Source: an uncultured Alcanivorax sp. (lineage in GTDB: Bacteria; Pseudomonadota; Gammaproteobacteria; Pseudomonadales; Alcanivoracaceae). Taken from it: DNA of 64,000 nt. Below the pieces are notes generated by a model. It was not told the DNA's origin and did no database searches. It worked only from the letters and a program-made list of their open reading frames with translations. Positions within the stretch are counted from its first letter, which is position 1. Each line of letters begins with the position of its first letter. Location: contig NZ_CAMYIV010000006.1 in NCBI RefSeq assembly GCF_947258575.1, positions 62,001 through 126,000 on the forward strand, written 5' to 3'. Shown here piece by piece: positions 61,971-64,000 of this stretch. The position numbers and the translations under genes are program-made.

Positions 61971-62074
61971 ACTCTAAAAATAGCTGCAGGTGACGTTTGA
62001 CCCGACCCCGCTCCCGTTCTTGCTACCGCAAAAGCAGGCGTCGCCTCAAACGTACCTGAGTTCAGGCGTTATTA
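61971..62074 (+). other. attC-like recombination site 3
   Basis: CAGGTGACGTTTGA (61987-62000) pairs with TCAAACGTACCTG (62046-62058) leaving one unpaired base; the right core site is GGCGTTATTA (GTTATTA at 62068-62074). The left end is degenerate. Confidence 0.65.
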
Positions 62075-62095
62075 AGTGACAATTGAAGGCTAGCA

Positions 62096-62311
62096 ATGAA
62101 TAAAATCAATCCCCAAAAGTTGCTTAACAGCAAGTGGACTGCGGTCAAGCCAGTGAAGAAAGAAAAACATTTTCTGGTGACAGAGGTCGAGTTTGATGAA
62201 GAGGGTGAGGTTATTCACTGCCTGATAGAGGCGGTGATATCAAACCGTTCAGATTCTATTGACTGGAAAGCACTAAGAGATGAATCGAACTGGAAGCAGG
62301 GCTGGAAGTAG
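62096..62311 (+). CDS. Small Trp-rich conserved protein (TIGR02450 family)
   Basis: 71 residues with the family pattern INPQKLLNSKWTAVKP, KKEKHFLVTEVEFDEEG and DWKALRDESNWKQGW. Function unknown; members are common in marine gammaproteobacteria and are found as integron cassettes. It is the last gene of the cassette-like cluster, without a clear attC after it. Confidence 0.85.
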   Translation: MNKINPQKLLNSKWTAVKPVKKEKHFLVTEVEFDEEGEVIHCLIEAVISNRSDSIDWKALRDESNWKQGWK

Positions 62312-62344
62312 TTATTTCGGTCGTGTGGCTTCTGGAGAGCCGGG

Positions 62345-62388
62345 CGCAGGGCGGAGATACCCGGTCGGTATTTCCGCCCTGCGGGTTT
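62345..62388. terminator. Hairpin at the 3' end of the MscK-like gene
   Basis: CGCAGGGCGGA and TCCGCCCTGCG with an inner GATACC/GGTATT. No T run, so termination is uncertain. It overlaps the stop codon region at 62387. Confidence 0.5.
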
Positions 62389-64000
62389 AGCGGGGGTCGT
62401 TACTTTCGTTGTGTTCGCCATCGTTGGCTTTGTGCGCCTGCGTATTGCCGTCTTGCTGTCCGGTTTTTTCCTGTTTTTCCCCCTCAATGCACAGCTTGTC
62501 GCCATCCCCATTGCGGATATGGATATCCAGCTGGCTGAAGGCGATTTCGATGTCGTGTTCCTTGCACAGGGCATCGATGTGGCGGTTGAGCTCGTCGGTG
62601 GCGGCCAGGCGGTCGCCGATGTCGTTCACGTGGACGCGCAGTTCGTGGTCCAGGGTGCTGGCGCCGAAGGTGAGGAAGAACACCACCGGTTCCGGATCAC
62701 GTAGCACCCGTTTGTTTTCGCGGGCGGCCTGCATGAGGATGTCGCGGCATTTCTGCAGGTCGGAGCCGTAGGCGAAGCCCACCTTGATGATGATGCGGGT
62801 GACGGTGTCGGAGAGGGACCAGTTGATCAGTCGCTCGGTGACGAACACCTTGTTGGGCACCAGGATTTCCTTGCGGTCGAAATCGATCAAGGTGGTGGCG
62901 CGGATGCGGATGCGGCTGACGGTGCCATCCAGGTTGTTGATGGTGATCACGTCGCCGATGCGGATGGGGCGCTCGAACAACAGGATGATGCCGGAAATGA
63001 AGTTGGCAAAGATTTCCTGCAGACCAAAGCCCAGGCCCACACCCAGGGCAGCCACCAGCCACTGCATCTTGTCCCAGCTCAACCCCAGAGCACCGAACGT
63101 GATGATCACACCGCTGGCCACAATCACATAGGAGAGCAGGGTGGTGGTGGCGTAGCTGGTGCCCTGGCGCAGGTCCATGCGTGACAGCACCAGCACTTCC
63201 AACAGGCCGGGCAGGTTGCTGGCCAGCAGGAAGGTGACAGCGCCGATGATAAGGGCGGTCATCACATCGCCCAGGCTGATGGGTGAGGTGCCACTGGCCT
63301 GGCCGGCAGCGTCGGCGGTTTCCCAGAGCACGATGTTTTCGGTGTAGGAGAAGGCGTGGAACACATCTGCCCAGACCCAATAGACCAGCAGGCCGATACC
63401 GGCGATCAGTGCCAGGCGGATCAGGCGCAGGGATTGCTGGTTGACCTGTTTCAGGTCCAGCTGCGGTTCTTCCACTTCTACGGCTTCTGATGCAGCCGAG
63501 GAGGTGTCGGAGCCCTTCTGGTCGGCTTCCCGCTGGGCCACTGCGCGCCGGTAGGCCAGCCGCTGGGCGGCCACGGCCAGGCCGCGCACGGCCACGGCGT
63601 CGAGCAGAATCCACAGCACCACCAGATAGAGGCTGTAGATCATGTGGCCGGTCAGACGCACTGAGGTGTAGTAATAACCGATGCCGATCAGCACGGTGAG
63701 GATCAGCGGGGCGGTGGCGCACAGGCCGGTGGACAGGCCTTTCATGGTGCGACTGTAATGTCGCCCCGGGTAACTCTGCGCCACGGAGGGCAAGCTGATC
63801 ATCACCACCACCAGGCTGACGACCATGATGACCAGGCCCAGGCGGTCGTTGCTCAGCTGGGCGGGCCACTGGTCGCCGAAGGCGATGATGAAGGTCATGG
63901 GGATTATGGCCAGGCCGGTGAGCGCCAGGCGGCGACGCATATGCTGATTATGCTCGCTGTCCCAGCGGAAATGGCGCTGGGCGATACCGCCGCTCTTTAG
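62387..64000 (-). CDS. Large MscS/MscK-type mechanosensitive channel (5' end outside window)
   Basis: The frame is open to the window edge beyond the first Met at 63940 (for instance SGGIAQRHFRWD), so the gene continues to the right. What is seen contains several membrane helices, the pore helix region (GLGFGLQEIFANFISGIILLF) and the beta domain (RPIRIGDVITINNLDGTVSRI, EILVPNKVFVTERLINWSL) of the MscS family. A cytoplasmic alpha/beta domain and an acidic, Asn/Gly-rich tail follow. The layout and the long N-terminal part suggest an MscK (KefA)-type protein acting in osmotic downshock. Convergent with the cassette cluster. Confidence 0.85.
   Translation of the reverse strand, partial: LKSGGIAQRHFRWDSEHNQHMRRRLALTGLAIIPMTFIIAFGDQWPAQLSNDRLGLVIMVVSLVVVMISLPSVAQSYPGRHYSRTMKGLSTGLCATAPLILTVLIGIGYYYTSVRLTGHMIYSLYLVVLWILLDAVAVRGLAVAAQRLAYRRAVAQREADQKGSDTSSAASEAVEVEEPQLDLKQVNQQSLRLIRLALIAGIGLLVYWVWADVFHAFSYTENIVLWETADAAGQASGTSPISLGDVMTALIIGAVTFLLASNLPGLLEVLVLSRMDLRQGTSYATTTLLSYVIVASGVIITFGALGLSWDKMQWLVAALGVGLGFGLQEIFANFISGIILLFERPIRIGDVITINNLDGTVSRIRIRATTLIDFDRKEILVPNKVFVTERLINWSLSDTVTRIIIKVGFAYGSDLQKCRDILMQAARENKRVLRDPEPVVFFLTFGASTLDHELRVHVNDIGDRLAATDELNRHIDALCKEHDIEIAFSQLDIHIRNGDGDKLCIEGEKQEKTGQQDGNTQAHKANDGEHNESNDPR

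Noticed and set aside
62697-63869. Long second minus-strand frame across the MscK-like gene
   Set aside because: Rich in Pro, His and Arg with no domain; the other frame has complete MscS motifs.
1-64000. tRNA or rRNA genes
   Set aside because: Reading by eye, I saw no cloverleaf with TTCGAATC-type T loops and no rRNA segments; 4.5S RNA is the only stable RNA found. A covariance-model scan would settle this.

Overview
The window is about 64 kb of a GC-rich gammaproteobacterial chromosome. Gene content and order resemble Alcanivorax and its Pseudomonas-like relatives. The strongest evidence is the block yciK-mupP-ubiG-mtaD | gyrA-serC-pheA-hisC-(tyrA-aroA fusion)-cmk-rpsA-ihfB-lapA-lapB-pyrF, close to the known Pseudomonas aeruginosa order, together with ffs-dnaX-ybaB-recR. 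The genus is an inference from gene order and protein resemblance, not from a search.

Layout. 1-3.3 kb: the end of a surface-type protein, an ibpA heat-shock gene with a near-consensus sigma32 promoter and a probable RNA thermometer, a small membrane protein, and a GAPDH-family gene. 3.4-6.6 kb: 4.5S RNA, dnaX (with a programmed -1 frameshift site), ybaB, recR. 6.7-9 kb: an acyl-CoA dehydrogenase and the first AdeT-like putative solute-binding protein (SBP1). 9.1-19.3 kb: an AraC regulator divergent from a tightly coupled run of a GNAT-like protein, a GH3 adenylating enzyme, a second GNAT-like protein, an HxxxDG acyltransferase, an RND adaptor and an RND pump. This looks like an undescribed biosynthesis-and-export locus. 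19.5-24.6 kb: gpmA, rnd, ycgL, ycgN, HIT, methyltransferase and PilZ genes. 24.8-35 kb: an unusual TRAP-type transport locus (TatT-like lipoprotein, SBP2, fused permease), an ABC1/UbiB kinase, and a tandem array of three more SBP paralogues. 35.3-53.7 kb: the conserved housekeeping block. 53.9-60 kb: an AstE/AspA-like zinc hydrolase, uup, a sterol-desaturase-like protein, SMI1/KNR4 and a TrmY-like protein. 60.3-62.3 kb: four small, partly AT-rich ORFs with attC-like sites between them and no integrase (a CALIN-like cassette cluster), one encoding a caspase-fold-like protein. 62.4 kb to the edge: an MscK/MscS-type channel, cut by the window.

Two families of intergenic elements cover the window. 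One is a REP-like hairpin with the pattern GC-N4-CTYG-N4'-GCGAA. Its N4 arms differ from locus to locus but remain complementary, and it usually occurs as inverted pairs. The other, which I do not recognise, is a set of inverted arrays of 7-bp repeats. Each locus has its own heptamer, and several share inner edges of the form ACRCGG and ATCGCG. Four of the eight loci lie between convergent genes, and at one locus the stop codons of both flanking genes are inside the arrays.
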